Below, in pieces: positions 1 to 9,136 of a DNA stretch of 64,000 nt. The notes under the pieces are model-generated. The model was not told where the DNA came from, did no database searches, and was given only the letters and a program-made list of their open reading frames with translations. The stretch lies in the NCBI RefSeq assembly GCF_041345015.1, contig NZ_CP166769.1:806001-870000 (forward strand), given 5' to 3'. How positions within the stretch are numbered: the first letter of the stretch is position 1; each line of letters opens with the position of its first letter. The translations under genes were made by a program, and so were the position numbers. The DNA comes from Bartonella sp. DGB1. GTDB lineage: Bacteria; Pseudomonadota; Alphaproteobacteria; Rhizobiales; Rhizobiaceae.

Positions 1-270
1 GATGTAAAACTAGATTCAGCACAAATTACCGTAAGTTTAGCTAATAGTGAATCTGGTGAAGCTCTAGCTGGTACTTCTTGGTCAATCATAACCGAAACTA
101 ACGACCTAGTGTATGAAAAAACCAGTTCTTATATCAGTCCAATGCTAATTGCAGGCACATATACTGTGATGGCAAAATATGATGGCGAATTATACCAAAA
201 GAATATTATGGTAAAATCTGGTGAACATAAAAATGTAACTTTAATAACTTCTATTGATAAAGTGCAATAA
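1..270 (+). CDS. C-terminal end of an unrecognised protein (5' end outside window)
   Basis: Frame 1 is open from the first base to a TAA at 268-270, giving 89 residues with no start in the window. The residues alternate polar and hydrophobic in a beta-sandwich pattern (for example DSAQITVSLA, AGTYTVMAKYDG, YQKNIMVKSGEHKNVTL), like the C-terminal Ig-like or carboxypeptidase-regulatory-like domains of exported proteins. I do not recognise the family and assign no function. It converges on thrS and shares the hairpin at 278-308 with it. Confidence 0.6.
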   Translation, partial: DVKLDSAQITVSLANSESGEALAGTSWSIITETNDLVYEKTSSYISPMLIAGTYTVMAKYDGELYQKNIMVKSGEHKNVTLITSIDKVQ

Positions 271-277
271 AATAACT

Positions 278-308
278 TATCATCAGCCTATTAATTAGAC
301 TGATGATA
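278..308. terminator. bidirectional terminator hairpin between two convergent genes
   Basis: A perfect 9-bp stem, TATCATCAG (278-286) with CTGATGATA (300-308), and a 13-base loop. It lies between the stop at 270 and the thrS stop at 314 and is followed on the plus strand by an AT-rich tract with a T-run. Confidence 0.6.
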
Positions 309-313
309 GTAAT

Positions 314-2275
314 TTAATTTTTCAAATCTGGAGGAAGAATATCAATTTTAATCTGATCTAAAAATTGATCTAATGCCATTATTTTTGTCTCTTGAGAACC
401 TAAATAACGCAAGTTAACATTATTTTCTTCGGCTTCTTTTTTACCACAAATTAAAATTATAGGTACTTTTTTTAATGAATGTTCTCTAATTTTATAATTT
501 ATTTTTTCGTTACGATTATCAAACTCCACTTCAACACCTAAAGCCTGTAATTTAGCAAAAACCTCCGCTGCATAATCTTCTGATGTTTCGGCTATATTAG
601 CAACTACAACTTGTACCGGCGCTAACCATAAAGGCAAATTACCAGCATAATGCTCCAATAAAATACCTAAGAATCTTTCCATGGAGCCAAAAATTGCTCT
701 ATGGATCATAACAGGAACTTTTTTTTCAGAGTTTTTATCGATATAAAAAATACCAAATCTTTCTGGTAAATTAAAATCTAACTGCGTAGTACCACATTGC
801 CATTCTCTTCCAATAGCGTCTTTTAAAGTATACTCGAATTTAGGACCATAAAAAGCTCCCTCACCCGGAAAAATCTCTATTTTTATTTTATTTTCTGACT
901 GTTGCTCTATAATTTTCAAAACATCTGCCATCAATTTCTCTGCATGATCCCATACTTCATCACTTCCTACTTTTTTTAGCGGTCTAGTAGAAAGTTTAAC
1001 TGTAATATTATGGAATCCCATATCAGCATAACAGCTTAAGATTAAGTCATTTATATGTAAAAACTCAGCCGCCATCTGTTCTTCTGTACAAAATACATGT
1101 GCATCATCTTGAGTAAAACCTCTCACTCTCATTATACCATGTAAAGATCCTGATGGTTCATATCTATGAACTTTACCAAATTCAGATAAACGCAATGGTA
1201 AATCACGATAAGATTTAAGACCATACTTAAAAATTTGTGCATGACCTGGGCAATTCATGGGCTTTAAAACATATTGCCTCATATCATCAGCATCATCTCC
1301 AGCACAAGTTACTTTAAACATATTTTCCCTGTACCATTCCCAATGTCCAGATGCTTCCCACAAAGATTTATCTAATATTTGCGGAGCATTTACTTCTTGA
1401 TATCCTAAACTTTCCAATCTTCGTCTAGCATAAGAAATTAAATTTTGAAATATTTTCCAGCCATTTGGATGCCAAAAAATCACACCAGGACCTTCTTCTT
1501 GCAGATGAAATAAAGACATTTCTCTACCTAAGCGTCTATGATCTCTTTTTTCTGCCTCTTCCAACATGTGTAAATATTCATTAAGATTATCTTCATTAGC
1601 AAAAGCAACACCATAAATACGGGTTAGCATAGGATTATTCGAATCACCGCGCCAATATGCTCCGGCTACCTTAGTTAATTTAAAAGAATGTCCAACCTGA
1701 CCGGTAGTTGTCATATGTGGGCCACGGCATAAATCAAACCAATCACCATTAAAATATATTTTTACGTCTTCCTCATCAGGAATAGAATCTAATAATTCTA
1801 ATTTATAAGCTTCTCCTTTAGCCGCAAATATTTCTTTAGCTTTTTCTTTTGACCAAATTTCTTTTTTAAATGCTTGATTTTGTTTAACTATTTCATGCAT
1901 TTTTTTTTCAATAATAGACAAATCGGCTAAAGTAAAAGGTACGTCTCTAGCAAAGTCATAATAAAAACCATTTTCAATGGTAGGACCTATAGCTATTTGG
2001 GTATCTGGAAATAAAATTTTAACTGCCTGAGCTAAAATATGAGCACAATCATGTCTAATAAGTTCTAAAGCTCGTGGATGATCTCTAGTGATAAATTCAA
2101 TATTTCCACTGCATGATATAGGATCATGTAAATCATATATGTGGTTATCTAGTAAATAAGCTACTGCTTTTTTGGCTAAAGATTTTGCTATATTATTAGC
2201 TAATTGATAACCTGTAATATTTTGTTGATAGTCTCGAATTGATCCGTCAGGAAAAGATAAAGAAATATTAGTCAT
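314..2275 (-). CDS. thrS: threonyl-tRNA synthetase
   Basis: Charges tRNA-Thr with threonine in the cytoplasm. The 653-residue product has the family layout: an N-terminal TGS-like domain (about 1-62, beginning [11 protein letters not shown]), the editing domain with HDCAH and CRGPH, the class II catalytic core with the zinc ligand in [10 protein letters not shown], motif 2 around [14 protein letters not shown], motif 3 [13 protein letters not shown], and a C-terminal anticodon-binding domain. I chose the ATG at 2275 because AGGA lies at the right distance upstream; a GTG at 2299 would add eight residues that look unlike the family. Length is normal. Confidence 0.97.
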   Translation of the reverse strand: MTNISLSFPDGSIRDYQQNITGYQLANNIAKSLAKKAVAYLLDNHIYDLHDPISCSGNIEFITRDHPRALELIRHDCAHILAQAVKILFPDTQIAIGPTIENGFYYDFARDVPFTLADLSIIEKKMHEIVKQNQAFKKEIWSKEKAKEIFAAKGEAYKLELLDSIPDEEDVKIYFNGDWFDLCRGPHMTTTGQVGHSFKLTKVAGAYWRGDSNNPMLTRIYGVAFANEDNLNEYLHMLEEAEKRDHRRLGREMSLFHLQEEGPGVIFWHPNGWKIFQNLISYARRRLESLGYQEVNAPQILDKSLWEASGHWEWYRENMFKVTCAGDDADDMRQYVLKPMNCPGHAQIFKYGLKSYRDLPLRLSEFGKVHRYEPSGSLHGIMRVRGFTQDDAHVFCTEEQMAAEFLHINDLILSCYADMGFHNITVKLSTRPLKKVGSDEVWDHAEKLMADVLKIIEQQSENKIKIEIFPGEGAFYGPKFEYTLKDAIGREWQCGTTQLDFNLPERFGIFYIDKNSEKKVPVMIHRAIFGSMERFLGILLEHYAGNLPLWLAPVQVVVANIAETSEDYAAEVFAKLQALGVEVEFDNRNEKINYKIREHSLKKVPIILICGKKEAEENNVNLRYLGSQETKIMALDQFLDQIKIDILPPDLKN

Positions 2276-2354
2276 TTTATGTCCTATAACCAGTCCCACC
2301 TACTATGTGAGTGGAGTAATTTACAATATAATTAAGTTTATCATATTATGATAT

Positions 2355-2684
2355 TTATTCCAAATTTTCTTTATGTTTTCTAACCAGTTGATAATATTTC
2401 CACGGCATAAACCAATAACAATTTTTAGGTAATTTTTCTATCACTGGATGCCAACCATGACTACCAAATGGATTACAGCTAATAATACGGAATAAAGTTA
2501 ACCAGCCCCCCGCCCATAATCCATGACGAGCTATAGCCTCATATGCATATTCAGAACAACTAGGCACGTGGCGACAATGTTGACCTATGAAAGGCGATAA
2601 AATAAATTGATAGATTTTAATAAAATTGATAGCTATTATTCTTCCTATAGTTTTTTTATATTTTCCTTGATAATTACGCTGCAT
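2355..2684 (-). CDS. yidD: membrane protein insertion efficiency factor YidD
   Basis: Small (109 residues) inner-face membrane-associated protein that in characterised bacteria assists YidC-dependent insertion. The family core is plain: FIKIYQFILSPFIGQHC, the Cys-containing CRHVPSCSEYAYEAI stretch, and the end of the domain NPFGSHGWHPV. The N-terminal helix is amphipathic and basic. The ATG at 2684 has a weak GGAT upstream. It is transcribed toward thrS, about 80 bp away, so the two may be co-transcribed. Confidence 0.95.
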   Translation of the reverse strand: MQRNYQGKYKKTIGRIIAINFIKIYQFILSPFIGQHCRHVPSCSEYAYEAIARHGLWAGGWLTLFRIISCNPFGSHGWHPVIEKLPKNCYWFMPWKYYQLVRKHKENLE

Positions 2685-2791
2685 CTGTTATCCATTATTA
2701 AAATATAAATTTAAACTATATAATATTATTATTTTGATGAAAAATAAATAATATTATGATAAATCTATGGCAAAATATTTAAGGATTAACT

Positions 2792-3415
2792 ATGCCAACT
2801 GATACTTCATCTATAATTAATAAGCAAAAAATCGACAGACCAACGCAAGAAGAGGCTGAAGAAGCGGTAAAAACGCTACTTTTATGGGCAGGTGAAGACC
2901 CTAATCGTGAAGGACTGATTGACACACCTAAAAGAGTAGTAACTGCTTATAAAGAATTATTCTCTGGTTATGATAATAGCGATAAAAAACTATCTAATAC
3001 CGTATTTAACGAGATATCAGGATATTGTGATCCTGTATTAGTGAAAAATATTGAATTTTTTTCACACTGTGAGCATCATATGCTTCCTTTTACTGGAGTT
3101 GCTCACATTTCTTATCTACCAAATAATTGCGTTATCGGTTTATCTAAAATAGCGAGAATTGTTGACTTATTTGCAAAAAGATTTCAAACTCAAGAAGCTT
3201 TAACAGCACAAATAGGCTCCTTTATTCAAAATAACATAAATCCAAAAGGTATTGCTATTATGATAGAAGCTGAACATATGTGTATGGCAATAAGAGGTAT
3301 TAAAAAATTAGGATCATCTACAATCACTACTAGTTATTATGGTGAATATAAAGATAATGAAAATTATCAACAACAGTTTTTAAATTTGGTAAATCGTAAT
3401 AATTTACAAAAATAA
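2792..3415 (+). CDS. folE: GTP cyclohydrolase I
   Basis: Zinc enzyme that converts GTP to 7,8-dihydroneopterin triphosphate, the first step to tetrahydrofolate. The 207-residue type IA protein shows the zinc and active-site motifs SHCEHHMLPF (about 92-101), GLSKIARIVDLFAKRFQTQE, and AEHMCMAIRGI with the second zinc Cys. AAGGA sits 6 bases before the ATG at 2792. It is divergent from yidD, with a 107-bp AT-rich shared upstream region. Confidence 0.97.
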   Translation: MPTDTSSIINKQKIDRPTQEEAEEAVKTLLLWAGEDPNREGLIDTPKRVVTAYKELFSGYDNSDKKLSNTVFNEISGYCDPVLVKNIEFFSHCEHHMLPFTGVAHISYLPNNCVIGLSKIARIVDLFAKRFQTQEALTAQIGSFIQNNINPKGIAIMIEAEHMCMAIRGIKKLGSSTITTSYYGEYKDNENYQQQFLNLVNRNNLQK

Positions 3416-3465
3416 CTTGTTATAATACTTGCAGTATAAATATTAGTTTGCTAAATAATAAATAT

Positions 3466-3552
3466 GCGGTCGTGGCGGAATTGGTAGACGCGCAGCGTTG
3501 AGGTCGCTGTGGAATAAACCCCGTGGAAGTTCGAGTCTTCTCGACCGCACCA
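3466..3552 (+). tRNA. tRNA-Leu(GAG)
   Basis: Class II tRNA with a long variable arm. The acceptor stem GCGGTCG (3466-3472) pairs with CGACCGC (3542-3548), followed by A and an encoded CCA. The anticodon loop TTGAGGT puts GAG at 3500-3502. The T arm reads GTTCGAGTC. It marks the left edge of the accessory region. Confidence 0.97.
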
Positions 3553-3751
3553 TATTTTCCATAAAAACCTAAGAATATCAACGATTTACAGCCGATTTAA
3601 GATTGAAACATTCTTTACACACCTTTTTAAATTTAATACAGTTAAATCATACAAAAAATATAAAAAACTTATCCTCTGCTAAATAATTTTACTCGTTTAA
3701 AGATGTTATTTATAGCTTTTAAAACTCATATGCTATTCCTGTTATATAGCG

Positions 3752-4591
3752 CTAAGTGTTTTTGGTATGTTCTAAAAATCTACCAGCTTGCGAGTCAAAC
3801 ATTTGTCGATAAAGTAAATTAGTTTGATATAAGCTTCTATGATTTGAGTCACCAACTATTTTCTGTTTATCTAGCAAAATTACTCTAGTAGCATGAGTCA
3901 CCGTGGACATTCTATGAGTAACATAAATTGCTATTTTATTTTTCGCTGTTTTTTCTATTATACTATATATTTTTTCTTCACTAAGCGGATCAATTGCAGA
4001 AGTAGGTTCATCAAAGAAAAATAATTCTTTTTTCTCTTCATCAATAAGAGATCGCATTATCGCTAATTTTTGCCATTGCCCAGTTGATAAATCTGATCCA
4101 GAAAATTCTTTACCTAATTGTTGCGTTAGAGACGGAATTCCCTCCATAAAAAAATCATCACCAAATATTTTACTATTGTTAACCGAGCGACCTAATAAAA
4201 TAGCTTCCTCAACGGTAAAATTAAATTGTGCAAATAATTGTGGAACATAAGCACTTTTAGCCCAATAATTTTGCAAACCATAATTGTCTAACTCTATTCC
4301 ATTAACTAACACTTTACCAGAGGTAGGTTTCAATAGCCCCATTAAAATACGTACTAAAGTCGTTTTTCCTGAACCATTCAGTCCAACTAAGGCTATTATT
4401 TCATTCTCTCTAATTTTAAGATTGATATTATCTAAAATTAATTTATCTCCATATTTAAAAGTGCAATTTTTCAATTCTAAAGTTTTAATTTTTTTTGATT
4501 CAAGTAGTGATAATGGTTCTATTTCGTTCACATTAGAATATTTATCTATGTAAGTAAAATATTTCTCAAAAAATAACATATGTCCAGTCAT
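3752..4591 (-). pseudogene. ABC exporter, ATP-binding half (separated by frameshift)
   Basis: Nucleotide-binding domain of a half-size ABC exporter. It shows Walker A GLNGSGKTTL, a Q-loop glutamine in AYVPQLFAQ, the signature LSTGQWQ (a variant of LSGGQ), Walker B ELFFFDEPTSAIDP and H-loop YVTHRMS, so the ATPase site itself looks intact. The reading frame continues upstream of the first ATG as QASTKSASEYLGW, which belongs to the end of the preceding transmembrane domain. One base has been lost around 4625-4635, splitting one ancestral gene (3752-5505). The substrate is unknown. Recent mutation or a sequencing error could explain the break because both halves are otherwise well preserved. Confidence 0.8.
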
Positions 4592-4596
4592 CCAGC

Positions 4597-5505
4597 CTAA
4601 ATATTCAGATGCTGATTTGGTGGAAGCTTGAATACTCTCTGGATCGCTTGTAATAAAAACACTAAGGAAGCTAAACCTATAACTCCTACTGAAATAAGAT
4701 AAAAAACGTTATATATCATTGCCAGACTTATGAGAATAATTGAGATGGCAGAGATAAAAGATAAAAAAGAAATTTCCCACCTTACTTTATACATTATTTT
4801 TTTTACTTCATTGTGCATTTGTATAAATTTTTGTTTTAAAAAATCGCTAAAGTGGTAAATCCTAATTTCCTGCATTGCGGTTTTATCAACGCTAAGTGAA
4901 AATATATATTTCATCATTCGAGATTGGAAATTTCGAGTTAAAGTGCCAGACCATAATTTCTGCTGAGATCTTGCAGATACAAAAAAAATAATTGCCCCTA
5001 ACCCCAAAGATAACAATGGAAGATAAATAGAGATATGGATTATAGAAAGAGAAATGGAAATAATAGATACTACAGAAGTTATTATTAATCCTAAAGTTAC
5101 AATAAAATTAACTGGCCGATTAGAAATATTATCTTTTATAACATCGATGTCTTTATAAATTTCTTCATCTTCAAAAATATTTAAATATTTAATATTATTA
5201 ATAGCGGTTGATATTTTTAATGTAAAATATAACAGCATATTTTCTGCCATAGCAGATTGAAGTAACATGATAATATTAGCCAAAAAATGGGGGAAGGATA
5301 AACTAAATACCCAAACTATCGCATATAACACCACATCACTAATGTTATTTGCCTCAAAAGCACTAATCATCATCGATATGGAATAAATAGTAATAAGAGG
5401 AAAAAAACCGGCGAAAATAGTAAGCAATAATAATAATATAGCTAGCTTAGGAGAGGATTTTATAAGTTCAATCGTAGTACGAAAAAATATTTTACTGTTT
5501 TTCAT
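4597..5505 (-). pseudogene. ABC exporter, transmembrane half (separated by frameshift)
   Basis: Transmembrane domain of the same exporter as the neighbouring ATPase half. Residues 1-290 contain about six hydrophobic segments (for example LAILLLLLTIFAGFF, IISISLSIIHISIYLPLL, SFISAISIILISLAMIY) and the cytoplasmic coupling region around MQEIRIYHFSDFLKQ, similar in layout to peptide or lipid half-transporters. After RVF the frame runs into an aberrant tail (KLPPNQHLNI) and stops, while the correct continuation is in the next frame. Probably non-functional unless the halves assemble or the frameshift is a read error. Substrate not predictable. Confidence 0.75.
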
Positions 5506-5516
5506 CTAAAGCCTAA

Positions 5517-6232
5517 TTAATTTATCTCAGTAGAAATATTATCTTTCTTTGCATGATACAACATAATTTGTTGTAAATCTTCTACAGTTTTAAGGCTTCT
5601 AACAGAATCATAGGCTTTTTGAATATATACCATCAAACTTTCCACCTCTGGCAAACGGTCAATATATTCTATTAACTCATCTTTTAAATTTTTCTCATCG
5701 GCATTTTTTACCACTGCTCCAGATATATGATATAAATTCCTATCCTGATTATTACGATAAAAATATGGAATCATACCTTCATTTAAATCCATAATTTCAT
5801 TATTAGAAATAAACTCTGAACAATGTTGCAAGTCATGTTTTCTTGGTTTTGATAATTGTAACTCTCTTTCATCAACTGATAATTGATATATAATTTCTTC
5901 ATCGTGTTCTATTGCTGGTTTAGCTGTAGAAGGAACGTGTTGCTGTTCTAATTCCAACCAGCAATCAACAATCTTTTCTCTTAGGTGCTATAACCAGATA
6001 CCAAAATTAAACACTCGCGTTTGGGAAGGTGGTAGCATTTTGGTTGCTTTCCTTGCTTATCTAAATAGGTGCCGCCAAATTTGGAGAGACCCCTATCAGA
6101 GTATAAATCTTCTAGCATTTTATTAACATCACCATAACATGTCCGTGCTTTTTATTACACAATGTTGCAATCTCATGACTAAACATAGTTAACACTGATG
6201 TTGTTTACATCGTTTTCTTTAGCTTGTTTTAA
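5517..6232 (-). pseudogene. decayed Rha-type phage antirepressor
   Basis: The open part (5517-5957, TTG-initiated at best) is only the C-terminal region. Reading the minus strand further upstream in shifting frames recovers the N-terminal Rha/antirepressor signature: SHEIATLCNKKHGHVMV, then DVNKMLEDL, FGGTYLDKQGKQPKCYHLPK, RECLILVSGYS and LREKIVD. This order is typical of phage regulatory proteins of the Rha family. At least three frameshifts are needed (about 6185, about 6133 and about 5985). The C-terminal 146 residues are acidic and have no domain I recognise. It is a relic of a prophage regulatory region. Confidence 0.75.
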
Positions 6233-6328
6233 TTAAGAGTTCTTTTTAGCTTTTTGTGCATTATTTATATAATTTATTAAACCGTCTCTGATTTTTCTCC
6301 TAACGAAATTAAAGTTTTGATTAAACAC
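6233..6328 (-). CDS. possible 31-residue phage-type small ORF
   Basis: A GTG at 6328 opens a 31-residue basic reading frame containing FVRRKIRDGLINYINNAQK, ending in TAA immediately upstream of the antirepressor remnant. It overlaps the palindrome at 6325-6340 and has no clear ribosome-binding site. It could be a small phage gene, a decayed N-terminal piece or chance. No function assigned. Confidence 0.25.
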   Translation of the reverse strand: MFNQNFNFVRRKIRDGLINYINNAQKAKKNS

Positions 6329-6419
6329 CATATATGGTGTCGGGTGCTCAAAACACGGTCGTTAGTCCGTCGTTATGCTTTTCCCTTGCGGGTATTTTAT
6401 AACATAACCCCACCCGACA
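6325..6419. repeat. nested palindromes, GC-rich for this genome
   Basis: A perfect 16-bp palindrome ACACCATATATGGTGT (6325-6340) abuts a longer inverted pair, TGTCGGGTG (6338-6346) and CACCCGACA (6411-6419), which encloses GTTATG (6372-6377) with CATAAC (6403-6408). On the minus strand the inner part has a CCC-GCAA-GGG tetraloop. The rest of the 6233-6814 stretch holds no intact gene, only stop-interrupted phage-like reading. It may be an operator or structured RNA of the lost prophage. Confidence 0.5.
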
Positions 6420-6658
6420 TAAAACGCATGTTTAAATAGCATAGTAATAGGTCGATTGTTAGGGAACGGTAAATAAATTTCGGTTATTTATCCGCTTATG
6501 GTTTAGTGTGTTGAGGCACTGTAAGATTAGGCTATGATCTTTTTTAGCCATTTATCAAATGGTTTTTGTATTATTTACTGTTGATAATTCTTTAACAATT
6601 TGACCTTTGCTTACCAGAATTGGGGAGCAAACATTTACTAAAATTTTGTAAAAGATAT

Positions 6659-6696
6659 AAAGAAGGTTTTCCCCGTTTTCGGTGAAAATCTTCTTT
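6659..6696 (-). terminator. hairpin downstream of the repeat-protein gene
   Basis: AAAGAAGGTTTTC (6659-6671) pairs with GAAAATCTTCTTT (6684-6696) over 13 positions with one wobble and a 12-base loop. It lies about 120 bp beyond the stop of the gene at 6815-7984 and is followed on the minus strand by a U-containing tract, which fits a factor-independent terminator. Confidence 0.5.
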
Positions 6697-6814
6697 AACG
6701 CTCGCTAATTTATGCGACCGTTAAACACAATCCAGTTATATAGGTTTTCGCCAGAATTGAAGAAAACTATAATCACTCTTTGCTTGAATAACTTTAGATA
6801 TATATTAGCAATTA

Positions 6815-7984
6815 TTATTTTTTAGATTTGCTATATATTTCGGTATTACCATTTACCTCAGTATGGCTAGAAATTTCCGCATCTCCACCAACTTTAGCAT
6901 TACCTGAAATCTTAGCCATCCTATTAACCTTAGCATTCCCGTAAACTTGAGCCTTACCATAAACCTTAGCTCTATCAACAATTTTAGCTTCACCATAAAC
7001 TTTAGCGTCCTCATAAACATTAGACCAGTCTACCCTAGCACTATCAAAAACCCTAGCGTTACCAAAGACCTTAGCCATATCAAAGACCTTAGCATTACCA
7101 TAAATTTTAGCATCTCCATAAACTTTAGAATAGTTATAAACTTCAGCACTTTCGCTAACCATAGCCTTACCATAAATTTCAGCTTCGGCATAAACCTTAG
7201 CATCACCAAAAACATGAGCATTGCCATAAATTTTCGCTAAAGCCACCTTAGCTTCACCATAAACCTTAGCATTATCTTTTACTACAGTCACTATATCCTT
7301 ATCCTTTGCATTACCATCATAGACTTTAGCATTATCACCCAAAACCATATAATTACTGTAAAATTTAGCATCACCAAATTTTTTTAACTCCTCATAAACT
7401 TCATCATTACTACCAACCATAGCATCTTCATAAACCATAGCGCTATCAAAAATCTTAGTATTACCAAAGACCTTAGCCATATCAAAGACCTTAGCATTAC
7501 CAAAAACATGAGCATTGCCATAAACCCTTGAATAGCCATAAACTTCAGCCTTGTCATAAACCATAGCATCTTCATAAACCATAGCGTTACCAAAGACCCT
7601 AGCATCTCCATAAACTTTAGCCCTGAAGCCAACCTTAGCATCACCATAAACATGAACATTACCATAAACTTTAGCATTACCACCAACCTTAGCATCACCA
7701 TAAACCATAGCTCTACCATACACCTTAGCTTTATCGTATACCCAGCTACTCCCTTCATGTGATAAATTCTTTTCAGATTGAATAAAACCACCAAGGTCAC
7801 CTTCATCGATATAATCACCTACATCTCTTAAAGCTTTAATTCGGCAAAGTTTTACCCTATCTTCCGTTATACACTCGTTAGTGATTACGTATTTTTTCCC
7901 TGTATCTTTAGCCTGAGCGTGTATATTGCTAAAGCTAAATATTACAAAAACACTCAATGCCCCTAAAATACTTTTAAACTTCAT
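6815..7984 (-). CDS. exported hexapeptide-repeat (beta-helix) protein
   Basis: A 389-residue protein with a clear signal peptide (MKFKSILGALSVFVIF, cleavage after HAQA). Residues about 28-80 form a cap (YVITNECITEDRVKLCRIKAL, DLGGFIQSEKNLS) that I know from phage-type repeat proteins. From about 80 to the end there are roughly 50 degenerate six-residue repeats of the form A-K-V-Y-G-D/N, the spacing expected of a left-handed beta-helix. The repeats show in the DNA as a degenerate 18-bp periodicity. AGAGGG precedes the ATG at 7984. The frame is intact although its neighbourhood is decayed, so it may be under selection. Periplasmic or secreted location is inferred; function unknown. Confidence 0.8.
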   Translation of the reverse strand: MKFKSILGALSVFVIFSFSNIHAQAKDTGKKYVITNECITEDRVKLCRIKALRDVGDYIDEGDLGGFIQSEKNLSHEGSSWVYDKAKVYGRAMVYGDAKVGGNAKVYGNVHVYGDAKVGFRAKVYGDARVFGNAMVYEDAMVYDKAEVYGYSRVYGNAHVFGNAKVFDMAKVFGNTKIFDSAMVYEDAMVGSNDEVYEELKKFGDAKFYSNYMVLGDNAKVYDGNAKDKDIVTVVKDNAKVYGEAKVALAKIYGNAHVFGDAKVYAEAEIYGKAMVSESAEVYNYSKVYGDAKIYGNAKVFDMAKVFGNARVFDSARVDWSNVYEDAKVYGEAKIVDRAKVYGKAQVYGNAKVNRMAKISGNAKVGGDAEISSHTEVNGNTEIYSKSKK

Positions 7985-8073
7985 TATACCCTCTTAAAAT
8001 TATTAATTTAAAAAGTTATAACATATATATAATTTTTTCTATAGGCAACAATATTCTACTCCTATATCTACTC

Positions 8074-8460
8074 TTACCCCTTCATTTGCTTAACCACAGC
8101 CCATAAAGTTAACCCAACACCAAGCAAGGTTAGAATGGCAAAGAGATAACGTAAGATGGTAAAATTTTCTGATTGTGGCTGTATTTCTCTAGCTATTTCG
8201 GTAAAAGTTGCACCTAAAGCACCTATAGAGGTAAAGGCAACGTCTTTACCCTATTTTGTTTTGCTTATCTACTCTTATTCATCCCTATCACAATCTACAC
8301 ATTGAGATGCTACTCTTAAACCTTTAGCCCATAAACTAACCTGCGCTGACCTACGATTAACTAATCTTTGCGATATCTTATAACCGCTATAAGTCCAGCG
8401 CATTAACTCTTAAGGAACAACATCATAACTACCCTTATTACACACTTACTTCAATTAACT
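8074..8460 (-). pseudogene. decayed GH24 phage endolysin with C-terminal membrane segment
   Basis: One minus-strand frame can be followed through several stops: NKGSYDVVP, stop, ELMRWTYSGYK, LVNRRSAQVSLWAKG, CVDCDRDE, stops, then GKDVAFTSIGALG and a membrane segment LFAILTLLGVGLTLWAVV before the final TAA at 8074. The VP-ELMRW-SG-LVNRR-A-LW order is the C-terminal half of GH24 lysozymes, and a C-terminal membrane helix is common in alphaproteobacterial prophage versions. In-frame stops lie at 8251, 8269, 8275, 8410, 8446 and 8455. The catalytic N-terminal part is not recognisable. Dead gene. Within 7985-8560 I see nothing else except a hairpin. Confidence 0.7.
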
Positions 8461-8496
8461 TTACTGAACAAAGTAAGCTTCCTACATTAATAGAAC

Positions 8497-8522
8497 CTTT
8501 TATTTTTGCGAAAAATAAAAAG
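8497..8522 (-). terminator. AT-only hairpin after the acetyltransferase gene
   Basis: CTTTTATTTTT (8497-8507), loop GCG, and AAAAATAAAAAG (8511-8522) form a nearly perfect stem about 40 bp past the stop of the gene at 8561-9127. There is no GC clamp, so the call is tentative. Confidence 0.35.
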
Positions 8523-8560
8523 CAAAATTAACTATCTATAAACTGAATTTTATATCTTTT

Positions 8561-9127
8561 TCAATGTTGTAAAGTCGGCATCACAAGCATATGATAATTA
8601 TTACCATTAAAATTGAACTCTCCAACATCAACAAATCCTACTCGAATATGAAAAGCATAAGATCGAGGATTAACCTTATTTACAAATGTTACCGTTAAAG
8701 GAAAACGCTTTCCAAATAAGTATCGTTGATACTCCAAAAGCTTTTCACCTATTCCTTTACTACGATATTCCTTAGCTATACAAATAGGCCCATACTGATA
8801 AGATGTTTCTTTATTAAGCCGTTCTCCATTAAAAGAATAATCATTCAAAATGCTCTGCATATAATCAAACATTGCCCAAGGCTTTAAAAAAGCCCAAGAT
8901 GCTCCAATAAGCATAGCTGCCATCCTTCCATTTGAGCGATCTACAGCAATAGTTACTCCTTGTTCTTTACGACTAAGATCCTGTAATTGTGAAATACTCA
9001 TATCAGTAGTAACAAAACCATCAATACGCCCCTCTTCAGAAAGATTTTTATAATGATAACTTTCTAATAGTTCTTTAACATTGGCTATATCTTCATCTTT
9101 AGCGCATCTAATTTCAATATCTAACAT
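8561..9127 (-). CDS. GNAT-family N-acetyltransferase
   Basis: A 188-residue acyl-CoA-dependent acetyltransferase. The acetyl-CoA pyrophosphate loop is visible in YGPICIAKEYRSKGIGEKLL (R-x-x-G-x-G, about residues 112-131), followed by VNPRSYAFHIRVGF, the usual N-x-x-x-x-x-F-x-x-x-G-F motif. It is the last gene of a minus-strand trio (truncated dioxygenase, TauE-type permease, this gene) with 9-bp spacing, so it probably modifies or detoxifies the same small molecule. Substrate unknown. Confidence 0.8.
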   Translation of the reverse strand: MLDIEIRCAKDEDIANVKELLESYHYKNLSEEGRIDGFVTTDMSISQLQDLSRKEQGVTIAVDRSNGRMAAMLIGASWAFLKPWAMFDYMQSILNDYSFNGERLNKETSYQYGPICIAKEYRSKGIGEKLLEYQRYLFGKRFPLTVTFVNKVNPRSYAFHIRVGFVDVGEFNFNGNNYHMLVMPTLQH

Positions 9128-9136
9128 ATTAACTCC

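Noticed and set aside
6815-7740. CRISPR-like periodic repeats
   Set aside because: The period is 18 bp, without unique spacers, and encodes hexapeptide repeats in one long frame.
6947-7818. Several open frames antisense or out of frame inside the repeat-protein gene
   Set aside because: They come from the 18-bp periodicity of the real gene, which keeps other frames open.
8074-8460. Stop-codon recoding (TAA/TAG read as Gln) in the endolysin relic
   Set aside because: Many stops could be former Gln codons, but neighbouring relics also contain TGA and frameshifts, the stop before VCNKG lines up better with Lys than Gln, and intact genes end normally at TAA and TAG. Decay is simpler.
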